Position numbers and translations under genes: made by a program. A stretch of 35,491 nucleotides of DNA from Candidatus Fermentibacterota bacterium (GTDB lineage Bacteria; Fermentibacterota; Fermentibacteria; Fermentibacterales; JCC-6), in assembly GCA_014728175.1 (NCBI GenBank), contig WJMA01000060.1, positions 1 to 35,491 on the forward strand, given 5' to 3'. Of this stretch, positions 1 through 8,124 are shown in pieces. Every line of letters begins with the position of its first letter. The stretch's first letter is position 1. Below the pieces are notes generated by a model. That model was not told the DNA's origin. It made no database searches and was given only the letters and a program-made list of their open reading frames with translations.

Positions 1-27
1 GCGGCGCCCCTCCAAAGAAGTTGCTCT

Positions 28-1032
28 CTACATTCCTCCACCCATCGGACCGGCTCCTCCGCCTGCTCCGGGGCCGCCGCCGGATCCCATCATCTGCAGG
101 AACATCGCGGCGTCCATGGTCTGAACCGCTTCTCCGGGAAGCTTGTCCTCGACACCGTCGAAGCCGAAGCCCCGGACCTCGAGGACGTGTTCCTCCCCGC
201 TCTGGGTATCGGTGAACTTGGCGTGGGCCAAGGGGATCACCGGAAGCTCGTCGGAGATGACCACCTCGACGCCACCGTCGGGATGGATCATCGTGAACTC
301 GTAGCCGCTTACGCTCGTGCCCTGAACATCGACCTCGGTGGGATCCCAGCCGAAATCGATTCTGTCCAGCTCGGCCATTATCTCGTCGATATCGGCCTCA
401 CCCTCGACCATTCCGCTCTGGAAACCCTGCTCGAAGGACTGACTGAAGGCCGGGTCTTCCATCATCTCCTCCAGCGCATCCGGCACGCCGCTGAGATCCA
501 GGGCCAGTATCTGGCCGCCGCCCTGATCGACCCTGATCATCTTGAAGGCGCCTATGAACTCCAGGGCGTTCTCCATGTTCTCCTCGCTGGTGAACATGGC
601 GGACACGTCGCCCGCCTCACCCATGTTGTCCCTGATGTACTGGGCCGGGTCCTCCAGGAAGGTCTCCGCGACCATGCTGTAGGAATCGAAAGCTTCCGAG
701 AGCACGGCCGGGTCCACCAGCATCTGAGCCGCGGACTCGCCCCAATCGATCTGTATCCACAGGCACTCGGTTCCCTCGAAAGTCTCGGACGAGAGAACGC
801 CGAAGGTAGCCTCCTGGGGCTCATCGTCAACACCGTAGGTTATCCACTGCCCGACCTCGAGCTCGGGAGCATCCAAACCTATCCCACCGCCGCCGCCGGA
901 GAGCTCGCCCCCGCTGGGACCTCCCTCACCGGACTCGGTTACCTCGCCGCCAGCCCCCTGCTCGGGCTGCTCGCCGCAGCCGAATAGGAAGAGCCCGAGG
1001 ACCAATACCAGAACAAGATAAAGCCTTGACAT
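28..1032 (-). CDS. Glycine-rich lipoprotein of unknown function
   Basis: The 334-residue product begins with a hydrophobic signal segment ending in a lipobox (LFGC, lipid-attached Cys19), so it should be an exported lipoprotein. A Gly/Glu-rich linker (about residues 20-50) follows, then an acidic domain opening with a GQWITYGVDD-like strand that probably folds outside the cytoplasm. The last 20 residues are almost all Gly, Met, Pro and Ala (GGGPGAGGGAGPMGGGM), an unusual low-complexity tail. I do not recognise the family. It is the last gene of the left cluster, 95 bases downstream of apt, with its own candidate promoter at 1096-1124. Lipoprotein assignment is firm; function is unknown. Confidence 0.85.
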   Translation of the reverse strand: MSRLYLVLVLVLGLFLFGCGEQPEQGAGGEVTESGEGGPSGGELSGGGGGIGLDAPELEVGQWITYGVDDEPQEATFGVLSSETFEGTECLWIQIDWGESAAQMLVDPAVLSEAFDSYSMVAETFLEDPAQYIRDNMGEAGDVSAMFTSEENMENALEFIGAFKMIRVDQGGGQILALDLSGVPDALEEMMEDPAFSQSFEQGFQSGMVEGEADIDEIMAELDRIDFGWDPTEVDVQGTSVSGYEFTMIHPDGGVEVVISDELPVIPLAHAKFTDTQSGEEHVLEVRGFGFDGVEDKLPGEAVQTMDAAMFLQMMGSGGGPGAGGGAGPMGGGM

Positions 1033-1064
1033 ACGTCTACCCTTCTCTCTCGGTTTGCATAAGA

Positions 1065-1082
1065 CGCAACCGGTCGGTTGCG
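1065..1082 (-). repeat. Inverted repeat in the apt-lipoprotein gap
   Basis: Perfect 7-base arms (cgcaacc / ggttgcg) flank a 4-base loop. It lies downstream of apt and just after the candidate -10 of the lipoprotein gene. It could be an operator, a 5' leader hairpin, or a weak apt terminator, although no strong T-tract follows on the minus strand. Confidence 0.45.
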
Positions 1083-1095
1083 AAGATCAGCCAAA

Positions 1096-1124
1096 GATAT
1101 GACGTCGGGACCGGCCCGGGTCAA
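1096..1124 (-). promoter_or_regulatory. Candidate sigma-70-type promoter for the lipoprotein gene
   Basis: On the minus strand TTGACC (1119-1124) is followed after 17 bases by CATATC (1096-1101). The -35 is good and the -10 weak. It sits about 64 bases upstream of the lipoprotein start, in the only gap before that gene. Confidence 0.35.
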
Positions 1125-1127
1125 ACC

Positions 1128-1667
1128 CTACGATGCCTCTACATCAATGAGGAACTCGGTTCTGTAGCCGGCCCTTTCTATTTTCTCCCTCCCCCCCAGG
1201 AACTCCAGGTTGATTACGTAGGCCACCGCGGCGACGCCGCATTCTTCCCTCTCCACCAGGTTTGCCGTCGCCAGAACCGAACCGCCGGTGGCCACCAGGT
1301 CATCCACGATTAATGCGTTTCCGCTGTTGGAGAGAGAGCCACTATGCATCTCGATGGTGTTGCTTCCGTACTCCAACTCGTAGTCCTGGCTTATGGTGTC
1401 TGCAGGAAGTTTTCCAGGTTTTCTCACCAGTATCAGCGGCAGATTCTCCCGGGCCGCCAGCACCGCCCCGAACAGGAAACCCCGGGACTCTATGCACACC
1501 ACCGAGTCGTAATCGACGTCGGAGAGCCTCCGCTGGAGATGGGTTAAGGAGTCCCCCAGGGCGCCCGGGTGGACCAGCATGGTGGTTATATCTTTGAAAA
1601 CGACGCCCTTCTGGGGAAAGTCCGGAACGTCCCGAATCAGCTCGCTCAGTTCTCCAACCTCAAGCAT
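1128..1667 (-). CDS. apt: Adenine phosphoribosyltransferase
   Basis: The 179-residue cytosolic enzyme converts adenine and PRPP to AMP and pyrophosphate (purine salvage). The family signature is complete: IRDVPDFPQKGVVFKDITTM at residues 11-30, ESRGFLFG near 60, and the PRPP-binding loop ALIVDDLVATGGS at 118-130. Length is normal for bacterial APRT. The ATG start overlaps the upstream TIGR00725-type gene by 8 bases, so the two are probably translationally coupled. No defect is visible. Confidence 0.97.
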   Translation of the reverse strand: MLEVGELSELIRDVPDFPQKGVVFKDITTMLVHPGALGDSLTHLQRRLSDVDYDSVVCIESRGFLFGAVLAARENLPLILVRKPGKLPADTISQDYELEYGSNTIEMHSGSLSNSGNALIVDDLVATGGSVLATANLVEREECGVAAVAYVINLEFLGGREKIERAGYRTEFLIDVEAS

Positions 1668-2124
1668 TCTCGCCTCCGTAGCTGCTCTTTACAAAATCGA
1701 TGGCCTCCTCCGGAGAAGACACCGGATGCACGCCTCTTATGCTCTTCCAGCCGCCTATGGAGCAAACCCGCCTGCCGGCGTCCAGGGCGAAGGCTATCTC
1801 CGACAGGGTGCCGTACCTGCCTCCGATGGCCACCACCGCCCTGCCGGCCAGGGCGACTATTCTGTTCCGCATGGAGCCCATCCCGGTGGGCACCGCCACG
1901 TCCAACCACCTGTTGCCCGAGGAAGAATCGGATCCGGGAAGTATTCCTATGGTCAGCCCGCCCGCCTTCTTGGCACCCTCGCAGGCGGCCTCCATCACTC
2001 CGCCCATACCTCCGCAAAGCAGATCGAAACCGTTCTCGGCCAGAAGATGTCCCAGCCGAAACGCTGTCTTCCGCTCCTCCTCGGAGGCCACGGCGGTTCC
2101 AATCACGATAACCAGTCTTCCCAC
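1660..2124 (-). CDS. TIGR00725 family protein (LOG/DprA-like Rossmann fold)
   Basis: The 154-residue protein starts at GTG with a GAGGAAG ribosome site upstream. It opens with a Rossmann strand (RLVIVIGTAVASEEE) and has a GGMGGVMEAACEGAKKAGG loop near residues 38-56 and GGRYGTLSEIAFAL near 100. These resemble the nucleotide-binding PGGxGT motif of the LOG/lysine-decarboxylase-like superfamily. Such proteins may bind or hydrolyse nucleotide monophosphates, but this subfamily has no settled role. Coupling to apt (8-base overlap) points to nucleotide metabolism, which is inference. Confidence 0.85.
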   Translation of the reverse strand: MGRLVIVIGTAVASEEERKTAFRLGHLLAENGFDLLCGGMGGVMEAACEGAKKAGGLTIGILPGSDSSSGNRWLDVAVPTGMGSMRNRIVALAGRAVVAIGGRYGTLSEIAFALDAGRRVCSIGGWKSIRGVHPVSSPEEAIDFVKSSYGGENA

Positions 2125-2160
2125 GGTTCTTCCTCTATGGGTTGAAGGCGGTACAGCGGA

Positions 2161-2240
<80 letters not shown>

Positions 2241-2280
2241 CGGACTGCAAATGTAAGCAGAACTCCCCCGACCTGCAACT

Positions 2281-2312
2281 CTCCGGGGTGTTTTTTGAAA
2301 AATGTCCCGGAG
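2281..2312 (-). repeat. 32-base inverted repeat directly after a stop codon
   Basis: The sequence folds end to end: outer arms ctccggg / cccggag, three G-T pairs, then a T-run opposite an A-run. It begins at the base after the stop codon of the COG2426 gene and lies before tRNA-Pro(CGG). It probably ends or protects the COG2426 mRNA. A classic T-tract after the stem is absent on the minus strand, so intrinsic termination is uncertain. Confidence 0.55.
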
Positions 2313-2831
2313 TTAGCGGGCCATCAGGAAGGAGAGGCCGGCCAGGGTACCGGTCATGATCAAGGTTACCAGGGCCCCGGCTATGGCCACCCCCAGGAAG
2401 ATGGCCGGGATTGCCATCCGCTTGGGGATGGCGAACAGGAAGGAGGCCAGGCTTCCGGTCCAGGCTCCGGTAACGGGTAATGGAATGGCCACGAACAGGG
2501 TAAGGCCCAGGGCCTCGTAGCGCTCTATCTTCTCCCTGGTCCTCCTTCTGGTGCGCTCGAAGAGCCAGTCGAGGAAAGTGTCCATAGGGCCCCACCTGCG
2601 TAAAAAGCGGCTGACCGGATCCAAAAACCACAGGATGAAGGGAACCGGGACCAGGTTACCCAGAAGGGCCAGCAGGTAGATCTTCCACCAGGGCCAGCTC
2701 CAGGAGGAGCCCATGACGGTGTAAGCGAACGGTATGCTGCCCCGCAGCTCCGTAAGCGGAAGAGCGGAAAGCACCAGCATCTGGATCTCCCCGGGAATGC
2801 CCGAAAGAAACCTGGCTATGGTCTCAGCCAT
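2313..2831 (-). CDS. COG2426 small membrane protein (Sm_multidrug_ex family)
   Basis: The 172-residue protein has about four hydrophobic segments and matches the COG2426/PF06695 pattern: LPLTELRGSIPFA near residues 24-36, VPVPFILWFLDP near 62, a basic helical stretch (ERTRRRTREKIERYEALG), and FVAIPLPVTGAWTGSLASFL near 113-132. The family is labelled small multidrug export, but its substrate is unproven, so I would read it only as a conserved inner-membrane protein. Its start overlaps the pcm stop by 8 bases. Confidence 0.88.
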   Translation of the reverse strand: MAETIARFLSGIPGEIQMLVLSALPLTELRGSIPFAYTVMGSSWSWPWWKIYLLALLGNLVPVPFILWFLDPVSRFLRRWGPMDTFLDWLFERTRRRTREKIERYEALGLTLFVAIPLPVTGAWTGSLASFLFAIPKRMAIPAIFLGVAIAGALVTLIMTGTLAGLSFLMAR

Positions 2832-3471
2832 CCCACCCAGCGCTTCCCACCAGGGGAACGAAACTGCATGAGAACCCTCCGTCCTCCCTTTCCAGGCGGT
2901 CCTGCTTCCGGAGCCAGACGGCGAAGGCCTGACGTTCCCGACCCCCGACCGGGGCCGCTATCCGGCCTCCTTCCACCAGTAGTTGAACGGTTTCTCGGGG
3001 AAGGTCGGGCAGGGCGGCACTGTACAGGACGGCGTCGTAGGGGGCCTGGGGCATCCACCCCATCCCACCGTCGCCGAACCTGACCTGAACGTTGTGCATG
3101 GACAGCTTCTGCAGGACGTTGCGGGAAAAGTGAACCAACGAGAGATGTCTCTCGATTCCGTAGGCCCTTCCGCACACGGACGAAGCGACGGCCAGAAGAT
3201 AGCCGCTGCCGGAGCCTACCTCCAGGAGGCTTCCCCCGTCGGGAATCTTCAAGGCCGACAGGCAAAGCAGAACCGTAGAGGGCTGGCTGAGGGTTTGTCC
3301 CTTCCCTATGGGAAGGCTGCAGTCCGAGTAGGCCCTGTGCCACAGCCCGCGCTCCACGAAACGGTGCCGGGGCACCGCTTCCATGGCGGACAGAATGCGG
3401 GGATCGGCACCGGGATATCTCTCGGTAAGGCGCTCGACCATCTCCAGCCTGGGCTTGGCGTAGTCGGTCAT
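2824..3471 (-). CDS. pcm: Protein-L-isoaspartate O-methyltransferase
   Basis: The 215-residue cytosolic SAM-dependent methyltransferase begins repair of isoaspartyl residues in aged proteins. Family marks are VPRHRFV near residue 33, the substrate-side segment GKGQTLSQPSTV near 57-68, and SAM motif I LLEVGSGSGYLLAVAS at 82-97. The YDAVLYSAALPDLP segment matches the post-I strand, where the family usually has VTAAAP. Length is typical. It is the first gene of a pair with the COG2426 gene, and a 95-base gap separates it from the tRNA upstream. Confidence 0.93.
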   Translation of the reverse strand: MTDYAKPRLEMVERLTERYPGADPRILSAMEAVPRHRFVERGLWHRAYSDCSLPIGKGQTLSQPSTVLLCLSALKIPDGGSLLEVGSGSGYLLAVASSVCGRAYGIERHLSLVHFSRNVLQKLSMHNVQVRFGDGGMGWMPQAPYDAVLYSAALPDLPRETVQLLVEGGRIAAPVGGRERQAFAVWLRKQDRLEREDGGFSCSFVPLVGSAGWDG

Positions 3472-3566
3472 CCCCGCTCCCGTATGTTAACTGCCCGTCC
3501 ACCAAACCCGTGGGGGCCACGGGCCCTTTCCATCAGGCCTGCATGGAATCGGTGGGTATTGGAAAA

Positions 3567-3644
3567 TGGTCGGGGCGACTGGATTCGAACCAGCGACCAC
3601 TTGAACCCCATTCAAGTGCGCTACCGGACTGCGCCACGCCCCGA
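3567..3644 (-). tRNA. tRNA-Pro (GGG)
   Basis: On the minus strand acceptor TCGGGGC pairs with GCCCCGA. The anticodon stem CTTGA/TCAAG carries loop ATGGGGT (anticodon GGG), the T-arm has GGTTCGAATCC, and CCA is encoded at 3567-3569. It lies 14 bases after the MerR-like gene; a TTGACG at 3679-3684 inside that gene's end could be its -35, but spacing to the AT-rich element is not ideal. Confidence 0.95.
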
Positions 3645-3658
3645 CCCGAGCCGTATAA

Positions 3659-4060
3659 CTAGCCAGAGCCCCCATTTTCGTCAAGCGAGGAGTCGTCCTC
3701 CATGGGATCCCGCTCCAGCAGGGTCATCATATCCCTTATCTCGTCGCAGATCTCCTCCAGCTCCGCGACCGCTTCGTCCGGATAATCCAGACCCAGCTCC
3801 AACTGGCCGTCCTTATCCGTCATCTCCTCCAGCTTCTTGCGGGCCCCGTCTACGGTGAACTTTTCCTCGTACAGAAGTTTTTTGATCACCTTTACAAGCT
3901 TGACGTCTTGGGGACGATAGACCCTGTTGCCCGCCTTGTTCTTCGACGGCCTGAGCATGGGGAAAGCCGTCTCCCAGTAGCGAAGAACGTGAGGCTTGAG
4001 ATCGGTACGCTGGCAAACCTCGCTTATCGAGTAGTAGAGCTTGCTCTTGGTGGCGTTCAC
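3659..4060 (-). CDS. MerR-like helix-turn-helix regulator
   Basis: The 133-residue protein begins with a MerR-type winged helix: YYSISEVCQRTDLKPHVLRY (residues 9-28) then WETAFPMLRPSKNKAGNRVY, ending the domain at RPQDVKLVKVIKKLLYEEKF. A charged helix follows, then an acidic C-terminal region (LEEICDEIRDMMTLLERDPM). It lacks the long dimerisation helix and effector domain of classical MerR sensors and matches the short form common in many phyla. It sits 5 bases downstream of the J-domain gene. Target genes are unknown. Confidence 0.9.
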   Translation of the reverse strand: MNATKSKLYYSISEVCQRTDLKPHVLRYWETAFPMLRPSKNKAGNRVYRPQDVKLVKVIKKLLYEEKFTVDGARKKLEEMTDKDGQLELGLDYPDEAVAELEEICDEIRDMMTLLERDPMEDDSSLDENGGSG

Positions 4061-4065
4061 GAAGG

Positions 4066-4794
4066 TCAGCCCTTCTTCCCCAGGATGAGCTTCTTGAGCT
4101 TGCCGAGAAGCGAGCCCCCGCTTTCCAACTCGTTGACCCTCTCCAGGCCCTTCTGGGCCTTCTCGTTGTTCTCGTCCCAGGAAAGGGCCTCCAGGTAGGC
4201 CTGCCTGGCCCTATCCAGCTGCTTGCCCTTCGTATACATCCTGCCCAAAAGAACGTGGTTCTCTGCGTTGAAGTATTCCACCTCGCAGGCAACCTTCAGA
4301 TGATCGACGGCCTCATGGTACCTGAATTTCCCCTCGGCGGCCAGGGCCAGAGCGCGTCTGAGAACGGGTTGCCTGGGATAATCAGTGAGGAGCTTCTGCA
4401 GCACCTCGGTTGCCTGCCAGAAGTCGCCCTTCTTCCGCAGATGCCGGGCAATCTTTATCGCCTTCTTGCACCTGTCGTCGAGCTTCTGGGTGAGGCCGCC
4501 CTTGGTGGTGGCCTTCTTGAACATGGTGCCGGCAGATGCGCCCCCGTCCTCCGCACTCGCCAAGCCCAAGGCCTTGTCATGCTCCTTGCGATCCTCCTTG
4601 GAGGTGAGGACCTGGTAGGCCTGGTTGATCAGCATGAAACGGTTCTGGGCGTCCTCACCGCCGTCCGCAACGTCCGGATGGAGCTTGCGGGCCAGCTCGA
4701 AGTAGGCCGCCTCTATCTCCTCCGGCGTGGCGTCGGTGGGGACACCCAGTACCTTGTAGAAGTTATGCTTCGGTCCGGATTCAGTCTCGGGCAT
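4066..4794 (-). CDS. J-domain protein with TPR region
   Basis: The 242-residue protein starts with a J domain (about residues 10-77) carrying the HPD motif at 39-41, which stimulates DnaK ATPase activity. It lacks the Gly/Phe, zinc and C-terminal domains of full DnaJ. Instead, residues 100-225 are helical with TPR-like periodicity (ATEVLQKLLTDYPRQPVLRR, then HVLLGRMYTKGKQLDRARQA). The tail is basic (LLGKLKKLILGKKG). It is probably a specialised Hsp70 co-chaperone recruiting clients through its TPRs. It sits between the secreted M14 peptidase gene (18-base gap) and the MerR-like gene. Confidence 0.92.
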   Translation of the reverse strand: MPETESGPKHNFYKVLGVPTDATPEEIEAAYFELARKLHPDVADGGEDAQNRFMLINQAYQVLTSKEDRKEHDKALGLASAEDGGASAGTMFKKATTKGGLTQKLDDRCKKAIKIARHLRKKGDFWQATEVLQKLLTDYPRQPVLRRALALAAEGKFRYHEAVDHLKVACEVEYFNAENHVLLGRMYTKGKQLDRARQAYLEALSWDENNEKAQKGLERVNELESGGSLLGKLKKLILGKKG

Positions 4795-4812
4795 GGGCCT
4801 CCAGTATGTCGT

Positions 4813-6282
4813 CTACTTCAGTACCGTGAAGCGCCTCTCGACGGCATCACCGCCGTTTTCCACCCTCAACATGTACACACCGGAAGACAGATCTTCCGGA
4901 ACGCTCCAGTTTACCGCCTGGACGCCGGCGTCCGCAACCCGACCCAGATCGAGGTTGGCCACCTTGCGGCCGCAAAGGTCGAATATCGTGGCCTCTACGT
5001 TAGTGCCCACCTGGGCTCTTACGTCGAAACTCATTGCGGTACTCACGGGATTCGGAGCGATAGCGCCAACGAATAGCATAGGCCTGGCTTCGAAGCTCGG
5101 GGGAGTCTCCACGCCCACGTACTCCAGGGCGTTCATGGCTATGATGATGTTCATCCACCGGCAGTCCTCGCAGAACTCCTCGATCAAGGTGGTGTCGTTC
5201 TGACCTCCCCAGAAGCCGTTGTCGGCCACCTCGGGAGTCATGGCGAGAATGCTGGGGCTTCCCAGCGTATCGGAGTAGCTGTAGTCGCACTGCTCCCCGT
5301 TGACCGGATAGAGAACCTGGCCCGCCCTTCCGTACTCGTAGCCGTTGTACATGGTCATGTGGGCAGCCCAGCTCTCGAAGGTGCTCTGGTCGGGAGTGGG
5401 CTGATTCACATAGCCCCAAGGATAAAGGAGATAACCACCGTAAGTGTGGTAATGAAGTGCGGCGATAGGGGCCACGTCGTTCATGAAATCCCTCTGCTCC
5501 TGCGTCTCCACCTCAGAAGCGGGAGATGTCCCTCTGTACGTCTCGTCGTAAGGGTCGGGGCTGGAACCCTGGTCGTCGTAGCCCCACTTGTGCTCCCAAT
5601 TGCGGTTGAGGTCGATCCCGTCGCCGTTGGTCCAGTTCATGTTCTTCCGCTGGTTGCCGCCCCCGGGCATGTTGTACTCGTAGCCGTCGGGATTGGCTAT
5701 CGGCACGAAATAGACCTCGGCGTTGTCCAGTATAAAGGTTGCCCTGGTGTCGCTGTTGTAGTTATCGGCAAGCCAGGTTGCGAAATCTATGAGGACCGAG
5801 TTACCTCCGGGCTCCCGGGCGTGTATCAGGGAGCTGTAGTAGAGGGCCGGCTTGTCGGGGGGGCCCGAGCCGCTGGTCATCTTGATCATGTAGATGTCTC
5901 TGCCCTCGTAGGACTGGCCTATGGTCATGGGAGTATCGGCCAGGTCCGAATGGTCCTCCGCCAGGGTGCACCAGAAGGTCCAGTTCTCCCCCGGGCTGTA
6001 GTAGTAGCCGGCGTCGCGCGAGTTCTCCGGCAGGAGCTCTGCGAACTCCCGTGGCAGAACCTTTACGTCGTCGGAGTACCTGGTGAGCATTGTGGCCTCC
6101 GACTCGTCGGAGATCATAACGTCCACCCAGTGCTCGATGAGGTTTCCGGCGGCTACCTTGTATCCCTCTGCCTGGAGGGTCAGTGCGCCCTCATAGTCCA
6201 TTCCGCGCAGGCGTACCAGCCTTCCCGCTCCCGCAGAGGCCACCAATAGTACGGTAAGAGCGACAGAAAGGTATCGATACAT
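4813..6282 (-). CDS. Secreted M14 zinc carboxypeptidase with C-terminal FlgD/sorting-like domain
   Basis: The 489-residue protein has a signal peptide (residues 1-19), a pro-region, and an M14 catalytic domain. Zinc ligands are His154 and Glu157 (HAREPGG) and His279 (HYHTYGGYLLYPWG). Substrate-binding residues NRN lie at 226-228 (IDLNRNW), and the catalytic Glu is Glu351 (LAMTPEV). Residues about 400-489 resemble the FlgD Ig-like or type IX sorting fold: NPVSTAMSFDVRA, then ATIFDLCGRKVANL, then SSGVYMLRVENG. This implies surface anchoring or secretion in the FCB manner, which is inference. GGGGAGAG precedes the ATG. The enzyme should trim C-terminal residues from peptides outside the cell. 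Confidence 0.93.
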   Translation of the reverse strand: MYRYLSVALTVLLVASAGAGRLVRLRGMDYEGALTLQAEGYKVAAGNLIEHWVDVMISDESEATMLTRYSDDVKVLPREFAELLPENSRDAGYYYSPGENWTFWCTLAEDHSDLADTPMTIGQSYEGRDIYMIKMTSGSGPPDKPALYYSSLIHAREPGGNSVLIDFATWLADNYNSDTRATFILDNAEVYFVPIANPDGYEYNMPGGGNQRKNMNWTNGDGIDLNRNWEHKWGYDDQGSSPDPYDETYRGTSPASEVETQEQRDFMNDVAPIAALHYHTYGGYLLYPWGYVNQPTPDQSTFESWAAHMTMYNGYEYGRAGQVLYPVNGEQCDYSYSDTLGSPSILAMTPEVADNGFWGGQNDTTLIEEFCEDCRWMNIIIAMNALEYVGVETPPSFEARPMLFVGAIAPNPVSTAMSFDVRAQVGTNVEATIFDLCGRKVANLDLGRVADAGVQAVNWSVPEDLSSGVYMLRVENGGDAVERRFTVLK

Positions 6283-6302
6283 AACTCTCCCCTAACATTA
6301 CA

Positions 6303-6331
6303 TTGACTTACGGCGAACCTCTCAGTAGGAT
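6303..6331 (+). promoter_or_regulatory. Candidate sigma-70-type promoter for rpsT
   Basis: TTGACT (6303-6308), a 17-base spacer and TAGGAT (6326-6331) lie in the 153-base divergent gap between the M14 peptidase gene and rpsT. The leader would be about 100 bases and contains a short palindrome at 6353-6366. Confidence 0.5.
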
Positions 6332-6435
6332 TCGCCTCCAATTGGCTAACAAGCGTCTAAAGACGCCTTGGGCTCCATTTGTTCATTCTAACTATTGCAG
6401 AATAGAACGTAACGTCAACATCGAAGGGAGCGTAC

Positions 6436-6678
6436 TTGCCCAAGAGCAGACAGGCGCTGAAGCGGCAAAAGACCGACCGGATGAAACGGCAGAAGAACCG
6501 CAGCGAGCTCACCCGGCTTCGCACCGCGATAAAGGCCGTGGAAGAGGCCAAGGATGACGAGGAGAGGCAGAAGGCCTACCGCCACGCCCAGAGCCTGCTG
6601 GACAAGGCGGGCAGGAAGCGCCTGATCCATCCCCGCAAGGCCAGAAGGCTTAAGAAACGTTTGAGTAGGGCGGAGTAA
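6436..6678 (+). CDS. rpsT: 30S ribosomal protein bS20
   Basis: The 80-residue, highly basic product matches bS20: PKSRQALKRQKTDRMKRQKN at the N-terminus, LRTAIKAVEEA in the middle, and a conserved Lys/Arg-rich end with LLDKAGRKRLIHPRKARRLK. It binds 16S rRNA during 30S assembly. The start is TTG at 6436 with GAAGGGAG about six bases upstream; no in-frame ATG fits. Non-ATG starts are known for rpsT in other bacteria and can serve feedback control. It is an isolated plus-strand gene converging on cysS with only 5 bases between stops. Confidence 0.96.
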   Translation: MPKSRQALKRQKTDRMKRQKNRSELTRLRTAIKAVEEAKDDEERQKAYRHAQSLLDKAGRKRLIHPRKARRLKKRLSRAE

Positions 6679-6683
6679 CGCCC

Positions 6684-8123
6684 TCAGCAACCCTCGGAGT
6701 GGATACGGCTTCTTCCGTCCGGCAGGTCCATGACCGCGAAGCCCAGCTCCTCCAGACGGTCCCGCATGGCATCAGCCTCATCGTACAGGCCCTTTTTCCT
6801 GAGGGTGCCCCTGAGCTCGGCCAGCAGCTCCAGAAGCTCGCCGCCTCCGGCAGCCGGCGCCGCCTCGTGACGTAGATCTATTCCCAGAACGTCGCCCCCC
6901 AGCTCTTCTAGATACTCGGATAAAGCTTTCGCGTCGGCCGGCGTGTGCTCTTGGTCCAGCACCGAGTTGGCCTCTTTGACCAGGTCGAACAGCGCCGCCA
7001 GGGCCATCGGGGTGTTAAGATCGTCATCCATGGCTTCGTGGAAGGCTTCTTTGGTCTGGTCCAGAAGGCTTCGGACCTTTTCGGAGACCTCCCCGTCCTC
7101 GCCTTCCTCCGACGACAGCCTGGAGGTAAGGGAGTAGATCCGTTGTTGCGCGCTGCGGGCGGAATCCAGAGCCTCGTCGGAGAAGTCCAACGGCTTGCGG
7201 TAATGGCTGCGGAGGATGTACAGTCTCACCACGGGAGCGGGAAAGCGCTGGAACAGGTCCTTCAGGGTGATGTAGTTTCCCAGGCTCTTGCCCATCTTGC
7301 GGCCATCGACGGTCACCATGTTGTTGTGAAGCCAGTACCGTACGAAGGGCTTGCCGGTGGCCGCCTCGCTCTGGGCGATCTCGCAGTCGTGGTGGGGGAA
7401 GATGTTCTCCAGCCCGCCTCCGTGTATGTCCAGGGTATCGCCTATGTAGCGCATGGACATAACCGAGCACTCCAGATGCCAGCCCGGATAGCCCTCTCCC
7501 CACGGGGAGCGCCACCGAAGGATGTGATCCTTCTCGGCCCTCTTCCACAGGGCGAAGTCACGCGGGTCGCGCTTGTCGTCGGCCACGCCCACCCGAACCC
7601 CGCAGACCTGCTCGTCCAACTTCCGGCCGGAGAGCTTGCCGTAATCTGGGAAGGTGTCCACCGAGAAGTATACGTTCCCTTCGGCCAGATACGCGTGATC
7701 CTTCTCCAGGAGCTTCTCCACCAGCTGTATCTGCTCGGGTATGTGGCCCGAGGCCCGGGGCGATATGTCCGGCCGCAGGACGTTGAGGGCATCCATGTCC
7801 CGGAAGTAGGAGCGGGTGTACTTCTCGGTGAGCTCCATGGGCTCCAGCTTCTCCAGCCGGGCCTGCTTGAGCACCTTGTCCTCGCCCTGGTCGGCATCGT
7901 CCGTCAGATGCCCGACGTCGGTAATGTTCTGAACGTACCTCACCCTGTAGTCCTTATAGCGCAGGTACCGATTGAGTACGTCGAAGCTGACGTAGCTCTT
8001 GGCATGGCCCAGATGGCTGTCGCCGTAGACGGTGGGACCGCAGACATACATTCCCACGAGGGGGGGGCTCAGGGGCTCGAACTCCTTCTTCTCCCGACTA
8101 AGGCTGTCGTGCAGCTTCAGCAT
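6684..8123 (-). CDS. cysS: Cysteinyl-tRNA synthetase
   Basis: The 479-residue class I synthetase charges tRNA-Cys. Visible landmarks are zinc ligand Cys28 in [14 protein letters not shown] at 37-40 (HIGH motif), Cys219 in WHLECSVMS, His244 and Glu248 in [12 protein letters not shown], and KMGKS at 276-280 (KMSKS motif with Gly for Ser). The helical anticodon-binding region follows. It is the last gene of a five-gene operon, one base after trpS. Its substrate tRNA-Cys is at 19194. The enzyme looks functional. Confidence 0.97.
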   Translation of the reverse strand: MLKLHDSLSREKKEFEPLSPPLVGMYVCGPTVYGDSHLGHAKSYVSFDVLNRYLRYKDYRVRYVQNITDVGHLTDDADQGEDKVLKQARLEKLEPMELTEKYTRSYFRDMDALNVLRPDISPRASGHIPEQIQLVEKLLEKDHAYLAEGNVYFSVDTFPDYGKLSGRKLDEQVCGVRVGVADDKRDPRDFALWKRAEKDHILRWRSPWGEGYPGWHLECSVMSMRYIGDTLDIHGGGLENIFPHHDCEIAQSEAATGKPFVRYWLHNNMVTVDGRKMGKSLGNYITLKDLFQRFPAPVVRLYILRSHYRKPLDFSDEALDSARSAQQRIYSLTSRLSSEEGEDGEVSEKVRSLLDQTKEAFHEAMDDDLNTPMALAALFDLVKEANSVLDQEHTPADAKALSEYLEELGGDVLGIDLRHEAAPAAGGGELLELLAELRGTLRKKGLYDEADAMRDRLEELGFAVMDLPDGRSRIHSEGC

Positions 8124-8124
8124 G

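Noticed and set aside
187-987. A 266-codon plus-strand frame opposite the glycine-rich lipoprotein
   Set aside because: It is antisense to a gene with a clear signal peptide and lipobox, and shows no protein family features.
6353-6366. Short palindrome gcgtct-aa-agacgc in the rpsT leader
   Set aside because: The loop of two bases is too tight for a stable hairpin and no T-run follows; it may be chance.
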